Positions 7,432 to 15,961 are shown, counted from the first letter of the stretch. The stretch is DNA of 43,869 bases from Candidatus Latescibacterota bacterium (GCA_020852055.1 JADZBP010000205.1:1-43869); one strand, 5' to 3'. The notes: generated by a model not told the origin, from the sequence alone. A program made the numbers and translations.

Positions 7432-9660
7432 ATGAAGCCATTTGTGGAGACGATGCCCCTGGTGATCGACCAGAAACTGGGGGTGGCCAAAAAGCCCGAA
7501 GAAGAGGTGCTGATCCAGGTGTCCGCCGACATGGGCGAGGGCGGACAGTTCGCCCAGCACTGGCTGGTGGTGACCCCCGAGCGCGTGCTCTTCCTCGACA
7601 GCCAGCACGACAACGGCACCCGCCAGATCGCCATGGACCAGGTCTCCGGGGCCCGGGTGGAGGCGCTGATCGGCGGCGGCATGCTCGAGGTCAAGCCCAA
7701 GGAGGGCCGGCCCGAATACCTGCATTACTCCAGTTCGATGGCGGCCAAGTTCACCGAGGTGGCCGAGGGCATCAACCGCCTCACCCGCGGCGAGGACATG
7801 GCCCTGCCCAGCGAGGTGGAGCGTTCGCGCTGCGCCAAGTGCAACCGCCTGTTGCCCGAGAAGGACGGCCTGTGTCCGGCCTGCGTGAAGAAGTGGGATA
7901 CCCTCAAACGCATCGCCGGTTACCTCAAGCCCTATGTGCCGCGCGCGGTGGTGTTGGTGCTCTTCACCGTCAGTGGGACCTTGATCGAACTGCTGCCGCC
8001 CCTGGCGGTGAGCAGCCTCATCGACGATGTGCTCACCCCGCCCCACGCCCGTGCCGGGTGGTTGATCTGGCTGGTGCTGGGACTCCTGGGGTTGCGCATC
8101 GGCGCCTGGGTTTGCCAGGTGGGGCGTGGCTGGACCGCCGTGTGGCTGGCCAGCCAGGTGGTGGCCAATATCCGCCGCCAGCTCTACCAGCGCCTACAGT
8201 ACATGCCGCTGCGCTTCTACGACAAGCGCCGGGTCGGCTCGCTGATGTCGCGCCTGACCAACGACACCAGCCGGGTCGAGGGTTTCCTCATCGATGGCCT
8301 GCCCTTCATCATCAGCAATATCCTGATGACCTTCGGCATCCTGGCGCTGCTGCTGGTGATGAGCTGGCGCCTCACCGTGTACGTGCTGCTGCCGGTGCCG
8401 GCCATCGTCCTGGGCGGCTGGATGATCTGGGAGCGCATGCGCAAGCTGTGGTCGCGCTGGTCGGTCAAGTGGGCGCGTTTCAGCTCGCATCTCAACGAGT
8501 CGATCAGCGGCATCCGGATGGTCAAGGCCTTTGCCCAGGAGGAGCGCGAGGCCGAGCGTTTCGACCAGCGCAACAACGAGCTGCGCGAGGTCAGCGTGCT
8601 GGCCGACCGCAATATCTTCGTCTTCTTCACCTCGATGAACTTCCTGATGAGTTTCGGGGTGTTCTTCGTCTGGTACTTCGGCGGCCGGCAGATCCTCGAG
8701 GAGGACCTCAAGCTGGGCGACCTGATGGCCTTCGTCAGTTATATCTGGATGCTCTACGGGCCGCTCAAGTGGTTCGGCGAGCTGACCAACTGGATGACCC
8801 GCGCCTTTGCCAGCGCCGAGCGGGTCTTTGAGGTCATCGACAGCCCCACCGAGCCGGCCGACGATCCCGATGCCCAGCCCATGCCAAAGATGGACGGGGC
8901 GGTGTCCTTCCGCGGGGTGCACTTTGGCTACGACCGGGCCAAGCCGGTGCTCAAGGGCGTGGACCTGGAGATCAAGCAGGGGGAGATGATCGGCTTGGTG
9001 GGCAAGTCCGGGGTGGGCAAGAGCACCCTGATCAACCTAGTCTGCCGCTTCTACGATGCCGACCGCGGCACCGTGGAGGTGGACGGGGTGGATATCCGCA
9101 AGATCAAGCTGGAGGACCTGCGCCGGCAGATCGGCCTGGTGCACCAGCAATCCTTCCTCTTCGACGACACCATCGTCGAGAATATCCGCTATGGTCGGCC
9201 CGGAGCCAGCTTCGAGGATGTGGTGCGGGCGGCGCGGGCGGCCAATGCCCACGAGTTCATCGTGCTCAAGCCCGATGGCTACGACACCATGGTGGGGGAG
9301 CAGGGCAACAAACTCTCGGGCGGCGAAAAACAGCGTATTGCCATCGCCCGGGCCATTCTGCACGACCCGCGCATCCTCATCCTCGACGAGGCCACCTCCT
9401 CGCTGGACACCGCCACCGAGAAGAAGATCCAGGAGGCCATCGCCCGGCTGACCCGGGGCCGCACCACCTTTGCCATCGCCCACCGGCTTTCCACCCTACG
9501 CAGCGCCAATCGCCTGGTGGTGATCGACGAGGGCAAGGTGGCCGAGGTGGGCACCCATCAGGAGCTGATGGAGCGCGAGGGCATCTTCTACAACCTGGTC
9601 AAGACCCAGCAGGAGACCACCGCGGTGGTGGCCGTGGGCGGCAGCAAGAGCGAAAGTTAA
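7432..9660 (+). CDS. ABC transporter permease/ATP-binding protein with N-terminal extra domain and zinc ribbon (second of pair)
   Basis: 742-residue paralogue of the preceding gene with the same architecture. It has an N-terminal beta-rich domain, a zinc ribbon at C134/C137/C148/C151 (the CAKCNRLLPEKDG core is nearly identical to the first copy), and six transmembrane helices. The nucleotide-binding domain has Walker A GKSGVGKST near 524, LSGGEKQR near 629 and ILILDEATSSLD near 648. Both copies keep the catalytic Glu after Walker B, so both ATP sites look competent, unlike many degenerate heterodimeric exporters. The shared zinc ribbon and tandem position point to gene duplication. A DUF1854 gene follows after 12 bases, so the three genes form one operon. 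Confidence 0.88.
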   Translation: MKPFVETMPLVIDQKLGVAKKPEEEVLIQVSADMGEGGQFAQHWLVVTPERVLFLDSQHDNGTRQIAMDQVSGARVEALIGGGMLEVKPKEGRPEYLHYSSSMAAKFTEVAEGINRLTRGEDMALPSEVERSRCAKCNRLLPEKDGLCPACVKKWDTLKRIAGYLKPYVPRAVVLVLFTVSGTLIELLPPLAVSSLIDDVLTPPHARAGWLIWLVLGLLGLRIGAWVCQVGRGWTAVWLASQVVANIRRQLYQRLQYMPLRFYDKRRVGSLMSRLTNDTSRVEGFLIDGLPFIISNILMTFGILALLLVMSWRLTVYVLLPVPAIVLGGWMIWERMRKLWSRWSVKWARFSSHLNESISGIRMVKAFAQEEREAERFDQRNNELREVSVLADRNIFVFFTSMNFLMSFGVFFVWYFGGRQILEEDLKLGDLMAFVSYIWMLYGPLKWFGELTNWMTRAFASAERVFEVIDSPTEPADDPDAQPMPKMDGAVSFRGVHFGYDRAKPVLKGVDLEIKQGEMIGLVGKSGVGKSTLINLVCRFYDADRGTVEVDGVDIRKIKLEDLRRQIGLVHQQSFLFDDTIVENIRYGRPGASFEDVVRAARAANAHEFIVLKPDGYDTMVGEQGNKLSGGEKQRIAIARAILHDPRILILDEATSSLDTATEKKIQEAIARLTRGRTTFAIAHRLSTLRSANRLVVIDEGKVAEVGTHQELMEREGIFYNLVKTQQETTAVVAVGGSKSES

Positions 9661-9672
9661 CCGGAAAGAGTT

Positions 9673-10239
9673 ATGAGCGCGACGGCAGAGCAGGACCCCA
9701 AGGCCAATGGCCAGGAGAAACCCAAACCCACCCCCATGCCCATCACCGTGACCCACCCGGAAAAGGTGGAGATGGCCAGGCTGCGCCTCTTCCGCGAGCC
9801 GGCCTGGGTGTTGCGCCTGACCATCGAGGAGGACCGCTCCTACCTCAAGGTCAAGGTGGTGCGCGCCGCCCCCCTCTCCCACCCGGACCACTACATCTCC
9901 TTCCTCGACGGCAAGGACGAGGAGATCTGTATGGTCGATGATCTCAAGGATCTCGACCCGCAGACCCTGGCGGTGGTGGGTGAAGAACTGGATCGCCGGT
10001 ACCTGACGGCGGTGGTCGACTCGATCCACTCGGTGCGCAATGAGTTCGGCACCTCCTACTGGGACGTGGCCACCAGCCGGGGCCGGCGGGAATTCGGGGT
10101 GCAGAACGTGTCCGAGAACGCCCAGTGGCTGGGGGACCGCCGGTTGCTGCTGGTGGACGTGGACGGCAACCGCTTCGATTTCCCCGACCTCGACCTGCTC
10201 GACAAACGCAGCCGGGGGTTCGTGGAAGAGGTGCTGTAG
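9673..10239 (+). CDS. DUF1854 family protein
   Basis: 188-residue soluble protein of the DUF1854 family, which typically lies next to the preceding type of ABC transporter. Typical segments are LRLFREPAWVLRLTI, the charged VKVVRAAPLSHPDHYISF, the acidic DLKDLDPQT and the C-terminal GDRRLLLVDVDGNRF. No catalytic motif is evident and there is no signal peptide. Conserved linkage suggests an accessory subunit or regulator of the transporter, which is inference. The start ATG follows GGAAAGAG with good spacing. The gene ends the operon; a hairpin-rich spacer follows. Confidence 0.85.
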   Translation: MSATAEQDPKANGQEKPKPTPMPITVTHPEKVEMARLRLFREPAWVLRLTIEEDRSYLKVKVVRAAPLSHPDHYISFLDGKDEEICMVDDLKDLDPQTLAVVGEELDRRYLTAVVDSIHSVRNEFGTSYWDVATSRGRREFGVQNVSENAQWLGDRRLLLVDVDGNRFDFPDLDLLDKRSRGFVEEVL

Positions 10240-10582
10240 TAGATTTACGTGGGGCGACGGGGAGAGCCCCCTTCGCTCATTCTCGCCGGCCATCCCTGGC
10301 CGGCTCCGAGGTCATCAACCCAGGTCCACAATCCTGTGGCCCTGGGTCGATGAAATCCGCTCAGGGGCCTTCTCCCCGCCGCCTAACCTGTTATCCTCAC
10401 AAATTCTCCGCTTTCCCCGTAAAGCCTCCAAGGCCATCCCCCCTGTCTCGCCGGTACGTCACCCATCTCACCCGCACCTGATTCGCTTCCGGCACAATTT
10501 CTCCGCTTGGCCGTCGGTTTCCCTCTGAGCTAGCCCCGGCACGGGCTTTGCCTATCCTGCGTGCAGACGCGGAGGTGAAGCC
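10240..10582. other. 343-base non-coding spacer with several hairpins
   Basis: No convincing coding sequence. Three inverted repeats are visible: a perfect 8-bp stem with a 4-base loop (GCCGGCCA-TCCC-TGGCCGGC, 10285-10304); a larger imperfect stem CCCAGG/CCTGGG enclosing CCACA/TGTGG directly after it; and a small AGCCC-cggcac-GGGCT stem (10532-10547) followed by TTGCC. The first two resemble extragenic palindromes or a terminator block for the upstream operon, but none has a proper T-tract. A GGAGGT ribosome-binding site for the next gene lies at the right end. Confidence 0.5.
10285..10304. repeat. perfect palindromic hairpin (REP-like or terminator)
   Basis: Arms GCCGGCCA and TGGCCGGC with loop TCCC, about 46 bases after the DUF1854 stop codon. 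There is no U-run on either side, so intrinsic termination would be inefficient. An extragenic palindrome is an equal possibility. Confidence 0.5.
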
Positions 10583-11161
10583 ATGTCTTTTGTCCTGCTC
10601 GATCTGCACCCCCTCTTCAATAACGACGGCATCTCCTGGGACCATCGGCTGGCGGACGGCGACTTCGACGGCGAGGGAGGCACCTACCCGGCTGAGAGTC
10701 TGCCGCCCTCCAATAGCCTGTGCGAGTGCCAGGGGGTCCCTTTCTTCTTTCCCTCCAAGGAGGACGGGGCGCTCAACAACGTGGCGTTGGAGGGACAGCG
10801 CCTGGCCTTGCCGCCGGGGGGGTATCGCTCCCTGTATCTGCTGGGGGCGGCGGACTGCGGCTACTTTGCCGAATGGCTGGAGGTAGAGGAGGCAGGCGGG
10901 AGCCGCCGCTGTTGCCGGCTCGAGCTGAGTAGCTGGCACGGCTTCGAGGGGGCCGGATTCGGCGAGTCTCCCGGCCTGGTCTGCAACGGGTACCACTCGG
11001 GGGACCTGGGGGATACCCACAGCGACGGGCGGGTGCGGCGGGAGGTGTGGATGTGGGTGCAGCGCGTGGCGCTGGGCTCGGGCCGATCCCTGCGCGCGCT
11101 GGTTTTCCCCGACAACCCCTGCCTGCATCTCTTTGCTGCCACCCTGGAGCAGGGGCGATGA
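10583..11161 (+). CDS. beta-sandwich (carbohydrate-binding-like) protein, first gene of a three-gene operon
   Basis: 192-residue protein without signal peptide or membrane segment. Segments such as DLHPLFNNDGIS, DFDGEGGTYPAESLP, ALPPGGYRSLYLLGAA and a terminal LHLFAATLE resemble the galactose-binding-like beta-sandwich modules found attached to some glycoside hydrolases. Here the module stands alone, with several extra cysteines (CECQG, RRCCR). The ribosome-binding site GGAGGT is ideal, 7 bases before the ATG. The stop overlaps the next start (ATGA), so it is coupled to the BtrH-like gene. A sugar-binding or scaffold role is inference from fold resemblance and from the glycosyltransferase two genes downstream. 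Confidence 0.7.
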   Translation: MSFVLLDLHPLFNNDGISWDHRLADGDFDGEGGTYPAESLPPSNSLCECQGVPFFFPSKEDGALNNVALEGQRLALPPGGYRSLYLLGAADCGYFAEWLEVEEAGGSRRCCRLELSSWHGFEGAGFGESPGLVCNGYHSGDLGDTHSDGRVRREVWMWVQRVALGSGRSLRALVFPDNPCLHLFAATLEQGR

Positions 11162-12138
11162 AGGTGCTGCTCGAGGGCATCCCCGGCCGCGCTGACGAAC
11201 TACAGGACTGCTTCAGCGGTTGCCTGGAAAGCCTGCTGGCTTACCACGGACTCGATCTGGCGCTGTTGCACTTCGACGAATGGCATTTTGCGCTGGAGGG
11301 CACCGGTCCGGATCGTTTTCGCGTTGCCGCCCAGACCCGCGACTCCGTTGCGAGCCTGGGCCGCTTCGGGGTGGAGTTGCAGCGACAGCAGGAGGCGGAT
11401 TTTGCCTCGGGGTGGTCCCGGCTCTGCGCCGAACTGGATCAGGGTTGGCCGCTCCTGGCGCTGGTGGATACCGAGCCGCTGCGCGCCTGCTATTATCCGG
11501 GCCAGCCCCTGCACAGCCCGCATACGGTGGTGGTCAACGGGTATGGGGCAGACCGGGTCGCCATCGTCGATCCCTCCCCTTATACGAACTTTGCCGGAGA
11601 GATCCCGCTCGGGATCTTTGCCCCGGCCTGGCAGGCAGTGGCGCTGGGTGAAGTGCCCTGGGTCTGGTGCTGCCTGCGGGTGCCGCCGCAGGTGCCGCCC
11701 CGCGGCCCGCAGGAGCTGTGGGCCTGTATGCGCGGGAATCTCGAAGGTATGCTGGAGGGCGGTGCGGCTGGATGGGGGCTTGCCGGGGTGCGGCAGTTGG
11801 CCGGCTGGATCGAGGAGATGGTCGGATGGCAGGAGGCGCTGCAGGCCGTGGCGTTGGCCCAGGCGGCTCAGCTCAAGTGGGTGGGCCTGGCGCGGCGGCA
11901 GCATGCCCGCTTTCTGCGCCATGCCGGCGAGGTATTGGGGATTTCCGGGCTAGCGGGGTTGGGGGCGGCGGTTGAGGAGGTGGCGCAGGAGTGGATGGTG
12001 GCCCGCAACCTGGCCCTCAAAGGCCGCCGCCGTCCCCGCGCGGACCTGGTCCGGCGGCTGAGCTGCCGGCTGGAGGCATTGGCCGAGTGGGAGGGGCTAT
12101 TGCTGGGGCGGCTGGAGGAGGCCTTGGCTGGCCGATGA
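11158..12138 (+). CDS. BtrH-like (C39-fold) cysteine peptidase/acyltransferase
   Basis: 326-residue protein whose N-terminal half resembles the butirosin BtrH N-terminal domain, a papain/C39-like fold used for acyl or peptidyl transfer. Candidate nucleophiles are C18 or C22 (DCFSGCLESLLAYHG). The expected His lies at H122 (LHSPHTVVVNGYG) and Asp at D138 (VAIVDPSP), in the order and spacing of that fold. The C-terminal half (about 190-326) is helical, Ala/Arg-rich and resembles the DUF4872-like tails of such proteins. ATGA overlaps on both sides place it in the middle of a tightly coupled operon. BtrH itself transfers an acyl group from a carrier protein, but no carrier protein is visible here. 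The substrate is unknown. Confidence 0.65.
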   Translation: MKVLLEGIPGRADELQDCFSGCLESLLAYHGLDLALLHFDEWHFALEGTGPDRFRVAAQTRDSVASLGRFGVELQRQQEADFASGWSRLCAELDQGWPLLALVDTEPLRACYYPGQPLHSPHTVVVNGYGADRVAIVDPSPYTNFAGEIPLGIFAPAWQAVALGEVPWVWCCLRVPPQVPPRGPQELWACMRGNLEGMLEGGAAGWGLAGVRQLAGWIEEMVGWQEALQAVALAQAAQLKWVGLARRQHARFLRHAGEVLGISGLAGLGAAVEEVAQEWMVARNLALKGRRRPRADLVRRLSCRLEALAEWEGLLLGRLEEALAGR

Positions 12139-13355
12139 AGAAGCAGGTACATCTCGCCTTTTGCAGCGGCCGGCGCACCCTGCCGCTGGTGGCCGGCATG
12201 CTGGCCCGGAATCTAGCAAGATGGGGGCATCGGCAGGATTGCGACCTGCAGTTGAGTGTGGTCTACGATCCAAGCTACCAAGGGCTGAGCCCCCTCGATT
12301 TTGCGCTGTCCGGCGCGGTGGAGCGCGGTTTCAGCGCGGTCTCGTACCTGGGGCCGGGGGCCTGGCAGCAGCTGGCCTGGATGCGGCAGGGTTTGGGCCT
12401 GGACGAGAGGGGGTTCAACGCGCTCTTCCGGCCCAGGGGCTATTGCTCGCAGAAAAACCTGGCGCTGATCCACGCGCTCCTGGCCGGGGCCGACTATCTG
12501 CTTTTTCTGGACGACGACGAATACTACGCCGCGCCTTTTCCGGGGGAGCAGGGTGGCCTGGAATGGGAAGAGGGAGACCTGCTGGGGCCGCACCTGCGCG
12601 GTCTGCAGGCGGCGGCGATCACCCACGGGGTGGAAACAGGATACACCTCGCCCATACCCGCGGACCTCGATCGATACCTGGGCGAGGCGGTGCGGCGGCG
12701 ACTGGGAGCGGCCCTGGGGCTGGGCAGCGAGTTCATCGGCGAGCACACCTTTGTGCTGCCGGGCCGGTTGGCCCGGTGCGGAAACCGCATGGAACTGCGC
12801 TGCCTGCCCCGGCCGCTCCCCAGGGAACGAGGGGTGGTGCGGATGAGCGGCGGCAACATCGCCTTTGATCTGGCGGCGGTGCGCCAGGGCCTGATCCCGC
12901 CCTATTTCAACCCACCCGGCGCCCGCGGCGAGGACGCCCTGCTCGGGGCGCAGTTGGGTGGCCTGGCCTGCCACCGGGTGGGGGCCTGCATCTTCCACGA
13001 TCCCTTCCAGCGCTACCTGGACATCACGCGGGGCGAGTACCCGCCGCACCTGGCGCAAATCGAGGTGGCGCCGGCATCGCTGGAGCGTTTCGGGGGCGCC
13101 TTCATCGGCTGGCTGCGCTACGCGCCCCTCCTGCTGCGGTTGACGGTTGGGGAAACCAGGGAGCGGGAGGAGCGGCTGGAGCAGATGCAGGCGGAAATGG
13201 ATGCGCTGGGGCCCTTGCTGGCGCAGGCTTTGGGCTGGGAGGGTTTTGCGCAGGGAGGGCAGGAGTTGCGGCGGTACCGGGAGCGGGTCGAAGGGGATTG
13301 GGAGGATTTGCAGCGGGCGCGGGAGGCGTGGGTCAGGGTGGTGCGGGGGGTGTGA
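12135..13355 (+). CDS. GT-A fold glycosyltransferase-like protein
   Basis: 406-residue soluble protein. A GT-A-like core is suggested by an N-terminal Rossmann-type strand (VHLAFCSGRR), the acidic LFLDDDEYY at residues 124-131 as the metal/nucleotide-binding DxD equivalent after a KNLALIHALLAGADY helix, and a later RGEDALLGAQ segment resembling the catalytic ED motif of family-2 enzymes. It carries several cysteines and a C-terminal coiled-coil region (REREERLEQMQ). It starts inside the stop of the BtrH-like gene (ATGA). The specific donor and acceptor cannot be told. The operon ends here; the next gene begins 74 bases on. Confidence 0.65.
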   Translation: MKKQVHLAFCSGRRTLPLVAGMLARNLARWGHRQDCDLQLSVVYDPSYQGLSPLDFALSGAVERGFSAVSYLGPGAWQQLAWMRQGLGLDERGFNALFRPRGYCSQKNLALIHALLAGADYLLFLDDDEYYAAPFPGEQGGLEWEEGDLLGPHLRGLQAAAITHGVETGYTSPIPADLDRYLGEAVRRRLGAALGLGSEFIGEHTFVLPGRLARCGNRMELRCLPRPLPRERGVVRMSGGNIAFDLAAVRQGLIPPYFNPPGARGEDALLGAQLGGLACHRVGACIFHDPFQRYLDITRGEYPPHLAQIEVAPASLERFGGAFIGWLRYAPLLLRLTVGETREREERLEQMQAEMDALGPLLAQALGWEGFAQGGQELRRYRERVEGDWEDLQRAREAWVRVVRGV

Positions 13356-13429
13356 GGAAGGGTTGAAGTGGTGCGGCGGCGGGGTTGTCGATCAGGCCGT
13401 GGATGGGTACTTTGCCAAAGGATGAATCG

Positions 13430-13705
13430 ATGAGCGAGGAGAGGACCGCGATGGTCGGAGACCGGATTGAACTGCGCTTCGAGGTAGTCGAGAACAAACT
13501 GACTCGGTTCGAAGGGCTTTTCGAACAACTGGGGCAGCGGATCCTGGCGGTCGAAAACCGGCTGTCCCACCTCGAAGGGCTCTTCGAGCAGATGGACCGG
13601 CGGGTCTCGGGTCTGGAGCAGCTCCAGCGCCAGGGCCTGGGCATCATGATGGGCACCTGGGTGTCGCTGATGCTGGCGGTGCTGGGGCTCTACTTCAAGG
13701 GTTGA
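13430..13705 (+). CDS. small coiled-coil protein with C-terminal membrane helix
   Basis: 91-residue protein. Residues 10-65 form a predicted coiled coil containing a short internal repeat (FEGLFEQ and LEGLFEQ). Residues about 68-90 are one hydrophobic helix ending in YFKG, so it looks tail-anchored. AAAGGA lies 8 bases before the chosen ATG; an upstream in-frame ATG at 13385 has no such site. No family is recognised with confidence; short coiled-coil/TM proteins like this are common hypotheticals. It overlaps the end of glcF on the other strand by 11 bases. Confidence 0.55.
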   Translation: MSEERTAMVGDRIELRFEVVENKLTRFEGLFEQLGQRILAVENRLSHLEGLFEQMDRRVSGLEQLQRQGLGIMMGTWVSLMLAVLGLYFKG

Positions 13706-14993
13706 TCTTTGCCAGCGCCGCCGGCCTGGGCCCGCCGGTGGCCCAGTCGAGCAATTCGACGGTGTGCAACACCGGCATCTGCACCCCGCGGGCCAGTTGC
13801 TCGATACAGCCGATATTGCCGGCGGCCACCGCCTGAGGCTGCAGCCGGGCGAGGTGGCCAGCTTTGCGCTCCAGCAGGGGCTGGGCGAACTCGGGCTCCA
13901 GCAGGTTGTAGGTGCCGGCGCTGCCGCAGCACAGGTGCGCCTCGGGCACCTCGACCACCTCGAAGCCGGCCTGCTGCAGCAACTGGCGGGGCGGATTCTT
14001 GAGCTTCTGACCGTGCTGCAGGGAGCAGGCGTCGTGGTACGCCACCCGCAGGCGCGGCACCGCCACGGTCGCACCCAATCCCAATTGCAGCACCACCTCG
14101 CTGATATCCTTGACCAGCGGCACCACGGCGGCGGCCTTGGGGCCTAGCTCGGGGTCGTGGCGGAAGAGGTGGTCGTACTCCTTAACCACCGTGGCGCAGC
14201 CCGAGGTGCTCAGCACGATGGCGTCGAGGGGACCCCGCGACAGTTCGCGATACCAGGCCTCCACGGTGCGCCGCATCATGCCCAGGCTCCGCTCGCGTTC
14301 CCCCATATGAAAGGTGAGCGCGCCGCAGCACCCCGAGTCGGCCGGGATCACCACCTCGGCGCCTAGGCGGGTGAGCAGGCGCACGGTTGCGTCGTTGATC
14401 TGCGGCCCCAGCACCTGCTGGGCACAGCCGGTCAGCAGCAGCACCCGGGCGCGGCGCTCACCCCGGGTCGGGTGTACGCCGGGGGTAGCGAGTTGTGCAG
14501 GGGCCGGCAGGTGAGCCGGGGCCATCTGGAGCAGGTGGCGCCAGGAGGCCGGCATCAACGGGCGAGCCAGGCGACCCAGGCCGGCCAGGCGCAGACTCAA
14601 TCGGAAGCGCTCCGGATAGGGCAAGAGGCGGAGCAGCAGGCCGCGCAGCAGGCGGGAGGTTAGGGGGCGTTCCACCCGCTGCTCCAGGCGGGGCCGGGCC
14701 TCCTCCAGCAGGCGGGAGTAGACCACCCCGCTGGGGCAGGTGGTCTCGCAGGCCAGGCAGCCCAGGCAGTGGTCCAGATGGTCGAGGGTTTTCTGGCTGG
14801 GGGTGATGCTTCCTTCGAGGATGTTTTTGATCAGATAGATGCGGCCCCGCGGCCCTTCCAGTTCGTTGCCGGTGAGCAGGTAGGTGGGGCAGGTGGCGTT
14901 GCAGAAACCGCAGTGCACGCAGGTGCGCAGCACCTGTTCGGAGACCTGGACCTCAGGGTCCTGGCGCAGGGCGGGCAGGATATCGGTTTTCAT
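13695..14993 (-). CDS. glcF: glycolate oxidase iron-sulfur subunit
   Basis: 432-residue electron-transfer subunit of glycolate dehydrogenase, which oxidises glycolate to glyoxylate at the membrane together with GlcD and GlcE. Two [4Fe-4S] ferredoxin motifs are present: C25-x2-C28-x2-C31-x3-C35 (CVHCGFCNATCP) and C76-x2-C79-x2-C82-x3-C86 (CLGCLACETTCP). Two CCG-type domains follow (SGCCGALTFH, HLCCGSAGTY). The start codon overlaps the stop of the SWIM gene (ATGA on the minus strand), so translation is coupled. No glcD or glcE lies in the window, which is unusual because glcF normally follows them. It could be a GlcF-like heterodisulfide-reductase-type subunit serving another dehydrogenase. Confidence 0.88.
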   Translation of the reverse strand: MKTDILPALRQDPEVQVSEQVLRTCVHCGFCNATCPTYLLTGNELEGPRGRIYLIKNILEGSITPSQKTLDHLDHCLGCLACETTCPSGVVYSRLLEEARPRLEQRVERPLTSRLLRGLLLRLLPYPERFRLSLRLAGLGRLARPLMPASWRHLLQMAPAHLPAPAQLATPGVHPTRGERRARVLLLTGCAQQVLGPQINDATVRLLTRLGAEVVIPADSGCCGALTFHMGERERSLGMMRRTVEAWYRELSRGPLDAIVLSTSGCATVVKEYDHLFRHDPELGPKAAAVVPLVKDISEVVLQLGLGATVAVPRLRVAYHDACSLQHGQKLKNPPRQLLQQAGFEVVEVPEAHLCCGSAGTYNLLEPEFAQPLLERKAGHLARLQPQAVAAGNIGCIEQLARGVQMPVLHTVELLDWATGGPRPAALAKINP

Positions 14994-15961
14994 CTTCTAC
15001 CAGGTTTCTGGGCAGCTTTCGCGGGGGCTTTGGTGCGCGTTTTTCTGCGGGGTGCGGTGGCCTTGGCCGACCTCTTGCCGGGTATTGTTGCTTTGGCTGC
15101 TTTGGTGGCGGCGGGCCTCATTGGGGTTCCCGTTTTCCCGACAACCGGCTTTTTGGGAACTGCAGGTTTCCTGACCGGCTTGGTGGACCTTTCCTTTTTG
15201 CGTCTGGCCCTGCCCTGTGGTGCTTTGCCCTGGTCTTCCAACTCGATGCCGAAGACCGCGGTGATGTCGGTATCGGCGATCACTTTGGTCTTCCTGGTGC
15301 GCGCCTTGGCCAGCAGGGTCCGGGTGGTGCGCTGCACCGCCTGGGTGATCAGTTCGTCCACCTCGATCTTCCGGAGTTCGAAGAACAGGCTGGGGTTTTC
15401 GTCGAGGCGCGCCCCGATTCCGTAAAGGGTGGCGGCGACGTGTTTGCACATCGAGGCCCAGTCTGGGCAACTGCAGTCGAAGTCGATCTCTTTGGGTTCG
15501 GGAAAGAGGCCCCCGCCCTTGGCGAAGAAGAGTTCCTGCAGGGGTTGGGGGAATTTGCCGGCCAGCAGATCGGCCAGAGAATCCAGTTGCCCGGCGGTGC
15601 TTTTGCGGAGGCGGGCCCAGGTCTTCTGGTCGAGGGCCGCGATCGAGATCTCGATCTTGTAGGGTTGGCGCTGGCTGCCCTGGACCAGGGCGCGGACCTT
15701 GCCGGGCGCGATCTTCAGGTCCAGTACGGCCCCGTGCCGGACATAACTGCGCCCGCGGTCGATGCGGTTGTAGTAGTCGGCGTAGCGCTCCAGGTTTTCA
15801 TTCCACGACTTGCCCCACCAGGTGCGGGCGAGGGTATTCCCCTCCAGGACCACGGGCTGGATGCTGGGATTCTTCTTCTTTAGGTCTTGTAGTTTTCTGG
15901 CGGCCTTGGCGCGTTTCTGGGCCACAGGCACATACTCGGGAAAGCCGTGATAATTGCGCAT
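14990..15961 (-). CDS. SWIM zinc-finger protein with basic histone-H1-like tail
   Basis: 323-residue protein with a SWIM zinc finger at residues 163-174 (C163-x-C165 ... C172-x-H174, DCSCPDWASMCKH). SWIM proteins of this type usually accompany an SNF2-family helicase, as here: the helicase gene ends 16 bases upstream. Residues about 250-323 are a low-complexity Lys/Arg/Ala/Pro tail resembling H1- or AlgP-like DNA-binding tails (KAAKATIPGKR, RRKTRTKAPAKAA). GGAG stands 8 bases before the ATG. The pair probably acts on DNA or nucleoprotein; the precise role is unknown. Confidence 0.85.
   Translation of the reverse strand: MRNYHGFPEYVPVAQKRAKAARKLQDLKKKNPSIQPVVLEGNTLARTWWGKSWNENLERYADYYNRIDRGRSYVRHGAVLDLKIAPGKVRALVQGSQRQPYKIEISIAALDQKTWARLRKSTAGQLDSLADLLAGKFPQPLQELFFAKGGGLFPEPKEIDFDCSCPDWASMCKHVAATLYGIGARLDENPSLFFELRKIEVDELITQAVQRTTRTLLAKARTRKTKVIADTDITAVFGIELEDQGKAPQGRARRKKERSTKPVRKPAVPKKPVVGKTGTPMRPAATKAAKATIPGKRSAKATAPRRKTRTKAPAKAAQKPGRR

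Noticed and set aside
4641-7700. long minus-strand open frame upstream of cysH
   Set aside because: Only its C-terminal part (3819-4640) is a real gene. The rest is antisense to the DCC and ABC genes and shows shadow composition.
5586-7892. repeated sequence between the two ABC genes
   Set aside because: The similarity is explained by the two genes being tandem paralogues; it is not a separate repeat element.
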